A stretch of 64,000 nucleotides of DNA, taken from Hypomesus transpacificus (taxonomy: Eukaryota > Chordata > Actinopteri > Osmeriformes > Osmeridae). The notes under the pieces were generated by a model. That model saw only the letters and a list, made by a program, of their open reading frames with translations. It did not search any database and was not told the origin of the DNA. The stretch spans positions 5,417,470-5,481,469 of the forward strand of contig NC_061071.1 of the NCBI RefSeq assembly GCF_021917145.1. The letters are read 5' to 3'. Positions 13,127 to 25,300 of this stretch are shown here, piece by piece; within the stretch, counting starts at the first letter, position 1, and every line of letters begins with the position of its first letter. Made by a program: the position numbers and the translations under genes.

Positions 13127-15239
13127 CTAGCTATAGCTAGCTAACATGCTAGCAGACAAACTTGTAGCACAATGGCGTGTGATGTTTTTGTCTCCTTGTG
13201 GGCCGGCCACAAGCAATAAGGCTTTTTAAAACTTGTTCACCGACTGACTGTGCAATGCTTGATAGATTAATATTTCTGACACCCTCTTTGATCCATGTTT
13301 CCGAACTGTAAATCATTCCAATGCTGTCCCCTTTGGTCTGTTTGGTTAGGAGACTGAAAACTGCTGAAATTGCAGAATGTGTTTTCAATGATTAAATATT
13401 CTGTTAAGTCTTTCAATGTATTTCAGTCAGGTCAATGCAGAAATGCACAGTTTAATTCGGTTTGGAATGTTCTTTTAGCAATTTTGGAAACAGTATATTA
13501 GCATTTGAAAAATGTGCTGCAAATAAATAGTGTTTTGCTGGTTGTGGAGTATGAATAAGAAAAGAGAATGGATTTTGGTAAACGTGTTAATTGAATGCAT
13601 CTGATATGAAAGCACTGAAAAATTATTCACTTCATTCACTGAATTCAATGTGACTTCAGCTTTGATCAATGCTGGTTAGCAATTGAAAAAAAACTGTAAC
13701 ATATTGGCCTTTGTATACTGTAATAGTCATGTACCTCCACTCTGCAAGGTTGTTTAGAAAGAGATAGCTAGGTCTTCAAAGATTACACTTAGTACTGAAA
13801 ACATTTTATAACACTTGCACACACACACATTCACACTTTCACACCCACTGATACAAACACACACATGCATGCACACGTGTACTCAAGGAAAACACACACG
13901 TACACACAGTCACACAAACACATTGGCTTTGAAGTGACAACTCCTTCCGACTAGAAGAGAACAGAGAACACAAAGTTCCAGAATGTTCCGCATCCATGCT
14001 CCACTAAGAGCTGGCTCAACCTTACCCTTGAAATGCCCCCTTCCTGGGAGACACTGTGTGTGTGTGTTTGTGTGTGTAAATGTGTGTGTAAATGTACGTG
14101 TGTGGTTTCTGAAAGTGTCTGAGTCTGTTTGCATGCCTAAATGTGCATGTACTTGAATGCATCGCTGTATGTGGATGTATGTGTGTGTGTGTAAGTGTGT
14201 CTGAGCGTCGTGTGACAGGGTCTCCAAGATGCAAGATCAAATGTCAGTCACTCTAAAGGTCACCTCTCTCCTCGTCTCTCCTCTGGACGAGTCAGACACA
14301 CGCACAGACACTCCTTGACGTGCACACACACACGCATACACACACACACACACACACTCCTCAGGTGTTTCAGCATCAATGCACCCATCAAAGGGCTGTC
14401 ACAGGTGCCACTGGCTATGGAGGTGCCCCCCCCCCCCCCCCCCCCCGGCTTCTTGTTCGCCATCCCAGAGTGTCACTCAGGGGGCTTGAGGAGAGCAGAG
14501 ACAAGATTCCACTCATCAGCACCGACAGACCCGTGTGGAGGTCTGTCTCCCCCTAGAGGAGGCCAGGAGCAATTTCAGGCCCCAGCGCCTCACCTCACTG
14601 CTCACATCCTCCAAATGCTGTACACAGCAGGAGAACGTTCTGGGGGGTATTCCAGGTAGCGGGTTTAACAAACTCTGAGATTAACCCTGAACTCTGATTT
14701 GAGTTACTCTAACATGGGAAACTCCGAAAATTCGTTTCCAGAAAAAGCTGATATGAATTTGTTAACTCAACTCGGAGTACGGCAACTGAGTTTAGCGAGT
14801 GCATGAATACTACCAAAAGCCAACATCTATGAGCTCTGATACTAGGATTCACCATGGCAACCGACGACAAAAAACGTTGTCATACTTCACCACACTTTAG
14901 ATATAAGTTTTATTTCGTGTTCATGGTCAATCTGAGCACATACTCTGGAAAAAAGCAACACGGCTGTAGCAGCGTAGCCTATAGCTACAATTGGCGTGGG
15001 AGACAATTGCTGCCGAGTCAATACATTTACCTACTATTTGAATGCAATAGCCAGTCCATACATTGAACATTTAACCCCACTGTCCGTTAATATTAGAGGA
15101 GAAAAAGTGGTGGACTTTTAGCATGTTCAATGTTAGGCTACATATAAAACATACTACGAACAGGTAGGGTAATGCATATTTTGTTTATATACTAGCTTGT
15201 GATTGTAGCCTCGACGTCACCATGGTTTTAGTCATGTAC

Positions 15240-16396
15240 CAGGGTTTTTCCTACATAGAGAAAATGTTGGCGCGCGCCAAAGACGTTTTCGCAAGCGCCA
15301 CTGAGAAATCCCGAGCGCCAAAGGCAAAAAAAACCTGTGTTCATCACGCGTGCAATGCATGTCAGCAAATATGTTCTCAATAGTATGTTTCAAGTAGGCT
15401 ACAGCCGAACCCTCGTTCTGTTTTGATCAATAATAATCAAGTTGATAAGCGTGTGTTCTTGTCTGATCAATACGCAACAGTGAGGTGCGCGAATGGAAAG
15501 AGCGGCCACTAAACTGTCGTTCCGCTGCGAGGGCCAGCCCGACGTGCACAAATAGTACACCTGTAGCCTACAAATGCTAATTACATTTCCAATCAAAATG
15601 CTGACAAAAGTTTGATTTACGATTTCAAACGCAGCCTCCATTGGTATTCTTAACCTGGAATGATAACATTGTTTCCTCTATGGCTACATTTCTGCCGTCA
15701 CGGTATTACAAATCAGGCTGTACAAAAATGTAATCCGTATATCAGCAGTGAGTACATGTCGGAGAATAGCATGGACACGCGCTTCACACCGCAGTTGATA
15801 TTGTGCGTGTGCGTCCTTGAGAACGTATAATGTATGTTGTCAGTTCTTAAAATCGTTATTGTATAAGTCTATAGTTCTTGCAAATTTAAATCAAGTTAAC
15901 TGGTGATTTTCGTTGTTTGTATTCTTCCCCTGCTAGCTAAATTGCACATGTCTGTTGATTTGATAGCGATTGCTGCCCTTTCTCAGGTTTGTATTTTAGG
16001 TCCATTATTATGCTGAAGTAGTTTTCATTAATAAAAAGTGGGTATATGGTTAATATTTGCTACAGAATGCTTAGCTTATCAAGATCAGATGAAGCAGGCA
16101 GTGTACATGCTTCAGAGTGGCCTACCTTAATCAATAGGCTAGGCTACTGACCATTTACAATAAGTTGTTACATCAATTATTAATTGGCAGCATTTATACC
16201 ATTTAAAACATACTCTATAACTTTATTGCTTTAGGGGAAATAGGACGAAAATATGTGAGTGTGTGTGGGGGGTGCAAAACACTTGGGAATAAATACATTG
16301 ATTAGAAAAAAGAAAAAAAAAGAATATATATATATATACATATATATTTTTTTTTTTTGAGCACCGAAGACCCATTTTGACCCAGGAAAAACCCTG
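15240..16396. mobile_element. hAT-like non-autonomous DNA transposon
   Basis: The ends are exact inverted repeats CAGGGTTTTTCCT (15240) and AGGAAAAACCCTG (16396), in the CAGGG...CCCTG style of hAT elements. Flanks are similar (TCATGTAC on the left, GACATGATAC on the right) but not a clean 8-bp duplication. The interior includes a GCGCGCCAAAGACG-type segment and AT-rich DNA with no transposase frame. Confidence 0.5.
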
Positions 16397-17939
16397 GACA
16401 TGATACAAAGTTTAAATATCAATTGGTGCTTATTTCAACTTGTAGTAGCAGTTTCCCTCAACAGAATGCTTTTTATCAAAGGATTATGATGATAATTACG
16501 TAAGATGACGAAAATACATTAATGACTGCTGCCGCAGAAACTGATGCAGAGAATTATGTATGGTAGCTACTGGTAGTTCTCTCTCCATGCAACGCTAGCC
16601 TACTTTTATTTACAGGCTTTTTTGTAATTTAATCAGTCAGTTACACTGACATTATGAGAATAATGTACATAAAAACGATTTGCACATTCTGACAACAGGG
16701 CATGCTGTATACAGTGAGATGTTAATTTAATGGCAGGTGAATTTTGCATGTGGAACAGTGACATTTAGCTAATGTAATCTCATGTATACCCAGTTACATG
16801 TAAATTAGTTGTGCAAACTGCACCTCCTGAAGAAAGTGCCAACAACTGACCAAGAGATGGTGTAGGCCTACTTAGGGTAGAAGAATAAAGGCTAATCTCT
16901 AAAAAGATTTACTGGAATACCAGTTACGAGAGGATGCATGGTCACACGTGATGTTGTAGGAACAATAACCTATATGAATATTGATAGTTGAATTTTCTGA
17001 ATTTCTATTTTGACCAAGAGAATGTGTACAAACGGCAGAAGAATAAAGGCTGATCTTGTAAACCTGGTAAAATGGTATTTTACCAACCTGGTAAAATATG
17101 GAGTTACTGGATGGAGTCTCAACTTGATGGCTCTCACATCTCATTGTGTAACTTCCTGTAGCATTGCTAGTCATGTTGATAAGTAAGGGTCAAGATTCTG
17201 GGGTGATTGTAGTTGTTCTTAAGGAATTGTGAAGCATTGTTCTGTGGATTATTGATCTCCTGAGACCTTCTCCTCAGCTTTGGCTTGTCCTACTCTTTCT
17301 TCCTCACCTCATGCTTTCTATCACCTCATGCTTTCTATCTCTATATCTTTACAATAATCATGGTAGAGTAGGCATAAGAGTTAACCTTCGTTGATATCAT
17401 TAATTTGCAATATGATATCTTGCTCTGATTTAACCCAAAAATCAAAATAGTCAAATAACTGTAATTCCATTGATATTGGCATTATTTGGTTCAGTTTCCC
17501 ATCTTCCTTCAAACCAAAGGGGAATTCGTTTCGGTTCTTTGGCCAATATTGACCCCCTACAATGTTGAAATAGATTTGCTGAAACACCAGTTTCAGGATG
17601 GTAGGCTACATCATGTAAATTGTAGGAATCATATGAATCATGTAAATTGTAGGAATAGCCAATAGAAATAGGCTAGGCTACTTATTGTGATTTTCTATTT
17701 GTAGGCAATGAAGAAGACCAAACACAATTTCAATTATTTGAATTTATTTCAGTGCCCAAAAGCATTCGGTCAATTCTGAGTGCATGTCCGCGGCATGTAA
17801 CACTAGCGACGAAGGCCCAAGGCCTGAGAATGTTGCTAAAATAAATTACAGATTGAGACGGGAAACGGTAACATTAACTTGGATATTCATCAGGGAATTA
17901 AAGCACATCAAATCGCAATCTTAAAATTGTCTAGCAGCG

Positions 17940-18029
17940 TATAACTAAGCGTTGTGTCCTTGGGCAAGGCACTTTACCCTACTTGCCTCGGGGGGAATGT
18001 CCCTGTACTTACTGTAAATCGCTCTGGAT
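17940..18029 (+). mobile_element. 5' part of a SINE interrupted by an inverted-repeat element
   Basis: The SINE body runs from AACTAAGCGTTGTGTCCTTG to ATCGCTCTGGAT and then stops abruptly at the terminal repeat of the element at 18030. The missing tail resumes at 19362. Confidence 0.85.
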
Positions 18030-19361
18030 TATGGAGGATTATAGGGGCCACAACTAAATAAATAAATACTTGGATAAATAATTATATAACACAAAGCTTA
18101 AATAAATGACACAAAATATATAAATGTTACATGTATTTGTGTGTATATATATATATGTTTACGTTTTAATGTGTTTACATTTATTCATTTATACTTACAT
18201 TTATTCATTTATACTTACATTTGTTTATTTATACTTACATTTATTTATATATACTTACATTTATGTATTTATACTTACATTTATCCACGGTGAAACTTCC
18301 TGCAGCAAAATAAATCTGTCGTCCCCCCGTCACCAAGTCAGGGGGCGGGTCAAAGCCTCTGATTGGTGAATGAACAGTATTACACACCAGGCAGGCTCAA
18401 CCAGTCGATCAAGCTCTCTTCAAGCTAGAGGGATCCTCTATCGCCTCACTCTGCAGCTGCTAGGGGTGTGCGACACTGCACGATGTGGTATTGATCCGAT
18501 ACCAAGGATTAAATATAGGGCCAGTATTGCCAATACCGATACTTTGGGCTTAGAAAAGCAGTGGAGGGGCAAAGTGAGTTTGAGCGAAGTTAGACGGTGT
18601 TTGCACAACCACTATGATGTAAAGGGAGTTGTGTACTCAGTGTGGAATGAAACTTAAGTATCGATCTTATCACGCTATCAATCAGGCTATTGATACCAAC
18701 GTTGGTATCGATAGTTGCCGGGTGTCCCAACCCGGCCACTGTCGGTCTTAAGATCGATATGCCCACCTCTATGCTGTATCATCTCGCTGAGGATCGCGAA
18801 CACATTTTCATTGATGTCTGTGTCAGTTAGGGCCAATATCATTCCTATAATTTCAGCGAAGCTCTCAATATGATGTAAAAAAAAAGTGAACTGGCAGGTG
18901 CCTCCATCTCTTCAGCTTCCGCCAACATTTCGACCACTGTAGCATTCAATATTTCATTCATTGAATCCGCACAAGGTGCTGCCACCTTGGAATAGTCAAA
19001 AGCAGTCGATTCAAGTTGAACCACCAATCAGAGGCTTTGACCCGCCCCCTGACTTTGTGACGGGGGACGACAGATTTATTTTGCTGCAGGAAGTTTCACC
19101 GTGGATAAATGTAAGTATAAATACATAAATGTAAGTATAAATAAATAAATGTAAGTATAAATAAATAAATGTAAGTATAAATGAATAAATGTAAGTATAA
19201 ATGAATAAATGTAAACACATGAAAACGTAAACATATATATATACATACAAATACATGTAACATTTATAAATTTTGTGTCATTTATTTAAGCTTTGTGTTA
19301 TATAATTATTTATTTATCCAAGTATTTATTTATTTAGTTTTGGCCCCTATAATCTTCCATA
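18030..19361. mobile_element. 1332-bp DNA transposon with ~340-bp terminal inverted repeats
   Basis: The left arm (about 18030-18370) and right arm (about 19020-19361) are near-identical inverted repeats. Ends are TATGGAGGATTATAGGGGCC and its reverse complement with one change. The host SINE is duplicated as CTGGAT at 18024-18029 and 19362-19367, a 6-bp target site duplication. Each arm contains a run of about 18-bp units of the TTATACTTACATTTATTCAT type. The ~650-bp middle has short readings with no recognisable domain, so I consider it non-autonomous. The family is not identified. Confidence 0.8.
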
Positions 19362-19397
19362 CTGGATAAGAGCATCTGCTAAATGTAAATGTAAATT
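19362..19397 (+). mobile_element. 3' tail of the interrupted SINE
   Basis: CTGGATAAGAGCATCTGCTA followed by AATGTAAATG completes the SINE that stops at 18029. The intact insertion site makes the nesting order clear: the SINE landed first and the inverted-repeat element later. Confidence 0.85.
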
Positions 19398-19800
19398 ACA
19401 TTTTGTTCGAGATCGCTCCGCGTAACCAGGAAATGATATGCCATGTCTGCCAAAGCTATCGGGCTCATAAAGTGGGAGGGGATCGGTAGAAACGCAGAGT
19501 TTGGCATGGAAAACCTGCTGGCGAGCAGGTTAGTTTCACGTAGTAAGTTATCATGGAAACTTACCAAAAGGTTTCGTTACCTCTCTTTCTGGAACGTGGA
19601 ACTCAGAGTATGCCTCTTTTCAGGGTTAAACAACTCAAAGTTTTCACTAAACCCGCTACCTGGAATACCCTCCTGGAAGGTTAGGGTGAGAGGAAAATCA
19701 CCACACACACCTACATAAACACATAAAGACACGCCAGGTCCACTGGTCAGTTGCTTCTGAGTATCCGTAGATCCAGGTTGAAGCACAGGGGTAATTTCTT

Positions 19801-21643
19801 TTAGCAGCCGATTGTTTCCCTTACAAAAAAGAAGTATATTAAAGTATATTATAAGTATACTAAAATATGGATGGTACACTTTTAGTTCACTTTTGATATA
19901 CTTTTAAGAAGTATGCTTAGAAAACAGTTCACTTTTAATATACTTTTAAGAAGTACAATGATAAAATAGTTCACTTTTAATATACTTTTAAGAAGTATAA
20001 TTAGAAAATAGTTCACTTTTAATATACTTTTAAGAAGTATAATTAGCATATAATTATGCTTTGAAAATAGGTCACTTTTGACATACTAAGAAGTATGCTT
20101 AAAAACAGAAAATGGTATACATTTCTTCTGGAGTAAGATGTACGTTTTCTATTATTATACAGCAAAAGCAGTCAAAGCAAATCACTTTTAATATACTTTT
20201 AAGAACTATAATTAGAAAATAGTGCACTTTTAATATACTTTTAAGAAGTATAATTAGCATATAATTATGCTTTGAAAATAGGTCACTTTTGATATACTAA
20301 GAAGTATGCTTAAAAACAGAAAATGGTATACATTTCTTCTGGAGTAAGATGTACGTTTTCTATTATTATACAGCAAAAGCAGTCAAAATAATTTTAAAGT
20401 ACATTACAGGTTAAATTTTTTTGATCCATCTCATTCTAATTATTCATGTCTATGAAAATCTATTATGCATTGCACATTGAATCTTTTTTTGTTACTGAAG
20501 CTGTAACCTTAATTACTGCCAAAACATTCTGAAGCCCTATACTCTTATACTAATAATTATCAATTGGAGTATTAATGAAAAAAAAACTTGAAGGTTATAC
20601 TGTCAAACTGACTGAAGAACGAAATAATGACGTGACATAATGAAGATAGTGTGGCTCATTGGCTAGTCAATTCCCATGATGCAAGGCGGTAAATAGTGTA
20701 AAAGAATTCTGATAAGTTTGCAGTTTGTTCGAAATACAAATGTAAATTCATGAATTTCGTTTTTTAAATGTGTCTGCTTAGAATGTAGTGTTTTGTTGCG
20801 TGGTAATTGTCATTGTTGTGCTGGTTTACCATTGTAACCATGAGTTAAATGACTGATACGTTTCATTAGAAGAGCTGGATTCGTAGACTGCTGAAATCCA
20901 TGCAATAAGTAGCTTCTTTCAGAATCTGCAGTGTGACTTTGTGAGGGCCCCCGTTTTCGCCATGTGAAGTAAGATCTGAGGCGTCTGAGGGGCCCCTAAA
21001 CATTTAAATGTATTATTAAGTCATAGTAAAATTGTATTTATCAACTTTACTTCTTGAGGTACTTAACATTAATTGAAAGTGCACTTGAAAGTATTGCAAA
21101 GTATACTTTGAGGCTCTTTAGAAAGTATACTTTATGAACTGAAAGTGCACTACACAGCTTACTTTAGAGTATTCCAAAGTATACTTTGAAGTACTTTAGG
21201 AAGTAAAGTTGATGAACTGAAAGTGCACTACATTTAGTCATTTAGCAGACGCTCTTATCCAGAGCGACTTACAGTAAGTACAGGGAGGCAAGTAAGGTGA
21301 AGTGCCTTGCCCAAGGACACAACGCTTAGTTATACGCTGCTGATACCTTCCGATTACTAGCCCGACTCCCTCACCGCTCAGCCATCTGACTCCCCACTAC
21401 ACAGGTTACTTTACAGTATTCAAAAGTAAACCTTAAAATACACTATAAGTGTACTTTAAAGTGTACTAAATGACCTAAAAAGTGGGCCAATCCAGTTTAC
21501 TTAGTACAAAAATAGTATATAAATAAGTACACTGCTAGTATACTTTAAGTAACATGATAATAGTATACCTTTTATACTAAGTATACTTACAAAATAAATT
21601 TGAAGTATACTTCTTTTTTGTAAGGGTTAGCAACCGATTGTTT
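19801..21643. mobile_element. 1.8-kb AT-rich TIR element with 17-bp flanking direct repeats
   Basis: The element (19818-21626) begins CCCTTACAAAAAAGAAGTAT and ends with the reverse complement. It is flanked by TTAGCAGCCGATTGTTT (19801-19817) and the same 17-mer with one change (21627-21643). The interior is built from degenerate AAGTATACTT/TTAATATACTTTTAAGAA motifs in both orientations. It has a direct duplication of about 175 bp (about 20001-20175 and 20210-20386) and a SINE insertion at 21233. No protein is encoded. Confidence 0.7.
21233..21394 (-). mobile_element. tRNA-derived SINE, reverse orientation
   Basis: Reverse complement of the SINE family, with tail CATTTAGCAGACGCTCTTAT at the left and a head including GCCATCTGACTC at the right. 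It is flanked by CACTACA duplications at 21226-21232 and 21395-21401, so it is a clean insertion into the 1.8-kb TIR element. Confidence 0.88.
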
Positions 21644-22349
21644 AGCAGCCGCTAAACACTGGAACGAGTTGCCTTTACATGTCAGGCTGGACTCTTCGCT
21701 GCATGTTCTCAAATCCCATTTTCAACACAGTATGACAGTTGCCTTGCTTTGTTTTGTTTTTTAATGGATTTTGCTACTCTGACTGTACAGCCCTTTGTTC
21801 AACGGTTGTTGTTTTGAATAACAAAACTTGACAAGAAAAGATGCCCACCACAGAGATGATGAAATTATAAAAAATACAATTCTTTTAATGTAAAATACAT
21901 GTTTTGTTCAGTGTACGGGGATAGAGAGAACAGTTCATTTACACAGAGTGACTAACAATACACACACACAGGGTCCACTGTTGTAAAAGCTGTCACAGTA
22001 GTGCTGGTTAGTCATCTGGCCATGGTTGCAGTTAGCAGGGTTTAATCACGCTGGTATAAATAGGTCTATAAATAAATTAATGCTGTTGCCTCCTGTATCT
22101 GAACTTCGGGAATCCACAGGAGATTGTCAATGGTTATCCTGTCCTAGTTACAAGAGAGAGAGACAGGCAGGTTTTAGGTATACTGTCGATCTGTTCTACT
22201 ACTACTGTACTCTGCCATCGTAGACGCTACTTTAGCTTATTCTACTCTACCATATGTCCGCACTCCACTCTACTTGACTCTACTCTCTTCTACTATCTGA
22301 GGTCGACTGGCGTCTACTGTACCTGGGTGGAGTGGTGCCATCGGGGGTG

Positions 22350-25300
22350 TCAGGGCTGGATAGGTGGAGCCACACAGCCACATCTCTCCAGGTCAATCTC
22401 ACAGTCAGGTCCGCCCCCACTAAACGTCAACTCCACTGGGGGTGGGGGAGGGGGGGGGGGGTAGGAGAAGGGGGGCAAGCGGAGGAGGGTATGGGAAAGA
22501 GATAAGGGGAGTGAAAGAGGGAGAGAGAAAGAGACACAAAGTAGGGAGCAGGACCAGGAGAGAATTATGACTTGGTGTTGGAGAATGGCTTGCCTTTAGC
22601 TTAGCGCAGTGGCTCTCAACCCTGGTCCTCAGCGGCCCCTGTCCTGCATGTTTGAGATGTTTCCCTGCTCCAACACACCTGATTCACAGGGTTGAGTCAT
22701 TATCTAGCTAAGCAGAAGCCTGATAGCGACCATTCATTTAAATCAGGTGTGTGGAAGCAGGGAAACATGGGTTGCTGAGGACCAGGGTTGAGAACCCCTG
22801 GCTTAGCCCGTGAAGCAAGGGGGCCGAGTACAGACCTGGGGGGCTGGAGGGGTAGAGGACACATCTCTCAGCCAGGCAGTCCCAGATCAAGCCTGGAGAA
22901 CACAGCCTCCGGGGGTCCCCTGAGTCTGGACGCTGACGAGGGGAACACCTGAAAGACAGGAGAGGAGAGTAGTGAGAGGAGAGGAGGAGGAGAGGAGGGG
23001 AGAGGAGGAGGAGGAGGGGAGGGGAGAGGAGGAGAGTTGGGGAGAGGAGACATGGATCCAGGCGAGCATGAGAAGATTAGGACAGGGGAGGACAAGGGGT
23101 TTGGAAGAGGGGCGGGGAGAGGGGGATGAAGGGGAAGAAGAAAGACGAGGAGGGAGGAGAGAGGAGGAGGGGAGACGGCTGGGACTGTGTTGGCAGTGTG
23201 ACCGTGTTATCTGTACGTTTGTCTTTACTCTGTATCTGTCTGTGGGTGCGTCACTCACCCGTTCCTCCTATGGGGTCGAGCGTGGCGGCGTATGAGGGCG
23301 GGCTCCATGCACCTACACTGCGTGTGATTGGCCACTCTGATGAGGACAGGTTCTGGGCCGTACTTGAAGGGGATCACACTGAGCAGCTGCAGAGGACATG
23401 AGGTCAGAACAGACACCTACACACACACACCTGCACACCACGCACTCACCTACACACGCACCTACACACACACCTACACTCACACACACCTACACGCACA
23501 CACACACACACAAACAAACATACTTACACACACAAACAAACATACTTACACACACAAACATACCTTCACACACAAACACACCTACACACACATGCATACA
23601 TGCGTACACATGATCACCTACCCCCCCCCAACCGCACTCCGCCACATGCACACACAGCCAGAACGTGCTAGTCTCTCACGGTCTTGTTGACGTAGGTGGT
23701 GCTTGTGTTGCGGCAGGCCACGCCCTCCTGGTTACAGCAGCCTCCGCAGCGGAACACGGACACACACGGCGGCTTGAAGAACATGGAGGGGGAGGAGCCA
23801 AGCTCCTTAGCCACGTCGACGCACGCCTCCCGGGGCATGCACTGGGTGCTCTGCCATTCCTCGTCGATGGCTGGCGGGACACAGTGACACGCACGGTGAG
23901 GGAGCGTGTGCGTCTGTGTTTTACTGGGGGGTGTCTGCTTGGGGGTGTATCTGTGTTTCTGGATGTATTTGTGGATGTGAGTTTTACAGGGGTGTGTGTG
24001 TGTGTGTGTCGTAGGCTTCATGGGCTAAAAGCGAGCTGAGACGAGTGTGAAGGAAACACTAAAAAGGGACAACCACAGTGTGTGTGTATGTGTGTGTGTG
24101 TTTGTATGTTTGTGTGTGTGCGTGCACCTTTGAGTATCTCCAAACTGAAAGAGTCCGCGGCGTAGCGTGTGGAGCGGTGCGACCCTGACGAGGAGGAGGA
24201 GGAGGAGGAGAGGAAGGAGGAGGAGGTGAGGTAGGAGGAAGAGCGAAATTTGGGCTGCGGGGGGGCTTCCAGGGTTTGGAGGTTCTGACGACACTTCCAG
24301 AGTTTCCAGTCGGGGAAGTCTGTGAGACGCAGGAGCTCCTCCAGACTGGAGGCCGAGCGCACCCTCCTCTCCCACTGCTCCCTGTTAGAGTCCTGGGGGA
24401 GGAGGGAGGAAGGGAGTCAGATGGCTGAGCGGTTAGGGAATCGGGCTAGTAATCAGAAGGTTGCTGGTTCGATTCCCGGCCGTGCAAAAATGACGTTGTG
24501 TCCTTGGGCAAGGCACTTTACCCTACTTGCCTCGGGGGAAAGTCCCTGTACTTACTGTAAGTCGCTCTGGATAAGAGCGTCTGCTAAATGTCTACACGTA
24601 AATGTAAATGTAATGTAAGGATGGAAAAAGGAGGAAGGGGAGAGGCAGGAGGAGGAAGGAGGAAGAAAAGAGAGGAAGAGAATGGTAAGAGGGAGGAGAG
24701 AGGAGGGAGGGAATAAGTGGAAGGTTGTGTGAGAAAGGCGTAGAAGAGGCAAAGGGGATAGATAGTTATACTGAGAGGCTGTCAGCAGGGCGTGCGGTAC
24801 CACCTCTTCTCCATCAGAGGGAGCTGAGAGCGTACTCATGCACCAACATCATCACACACACACACACCAAGCAGTCAAACAGTCAGCTGGAAGAAGCATA
24901 TTTAGTGTGGGAGGTGGATGGAGTACTCAGACCCTTAGGGAAATCCCAGCATAATCAGTTAGACATGGATCATTAAAAGCAATCCTGCTGTCTATCCTTC
25001 TCACACACCACACACAAGCACACACACATACACCCGCAAATATACAGAGGTCCAGAGCACAGTATATCCCTTTGGCAGAGGTCTGTGGAGAGCAGCTGCT
25101 TGTTTGTGTTCTCTGCCGCTTGAAGAAAGAGTGTGACAGAGGTGGTTTGGACACAGAAGTTCAAATCAAGACTGGTGTTGATTGTCGAAGCTTACACAGA
25201 GCTCTCAGCTCAACAACCTACAGTATCAGACCAAAGAATTTCATATATTTCACGCTTGGCCAGATTATATCGCTCTTACATGTCGTAGTCACATGAGAGT

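Larger units (their letters stand above)
5340..14640. other. Gene-poor interval with simple repeats and SINEs
   Basis: No exon set with consistent splice sites is visible across this 9.3 kb. It contains three copies of a 22-bp unit (CACCTCATGTATCCTGCAAAA type, about 6550-6615), CT-rich DNA (about 6910-7065), SINE copies (about 7335 and 9016), a TC microsatellite (8459-8512), a C homopolymer (about 10820-10849), a long CT microsatellite (11048-11142), CA/TG tracts, and a promoter-like cluster near 13030-13126. The rest is unassigned. Confidence 0.6.
14645..19670. mobile_element. Composite DNA-transposon region bounded by inverted GGGTATTCCAGG termini
   Basis: The sequence GGGTATTCCAGGTAGCGGG, continuing into TTTA, starts at 14645. 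Its exact reverse complement ends at 19670, followed inward by related degenerate sequence (AACTCTGAG / CTCAGAGT). This points to the two ends of one transposon family, possibly PIF/Harbinger-like from the terminal sequence, but I could not find a convincing TWA target duplication and no transposase frame survives. The interior holds a hAT-like element (15240-16396) and a SINE split by a 1.3-kb inverted-repeat element. It may be one large element or two copies of a short one. Confidence 0.45.

Noticed and set aside
23401..23600. CRISPR-like regular repeats
   Set aside because: CA-rich satellite in a vertebrate intron. Units are irregular, with no unique spacers.
23665..24039. + strand frame over vegfd exon 3
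   Set aside because: Antisense shadow. The - strand encodes the cystine-knot motif with correct splice phases.
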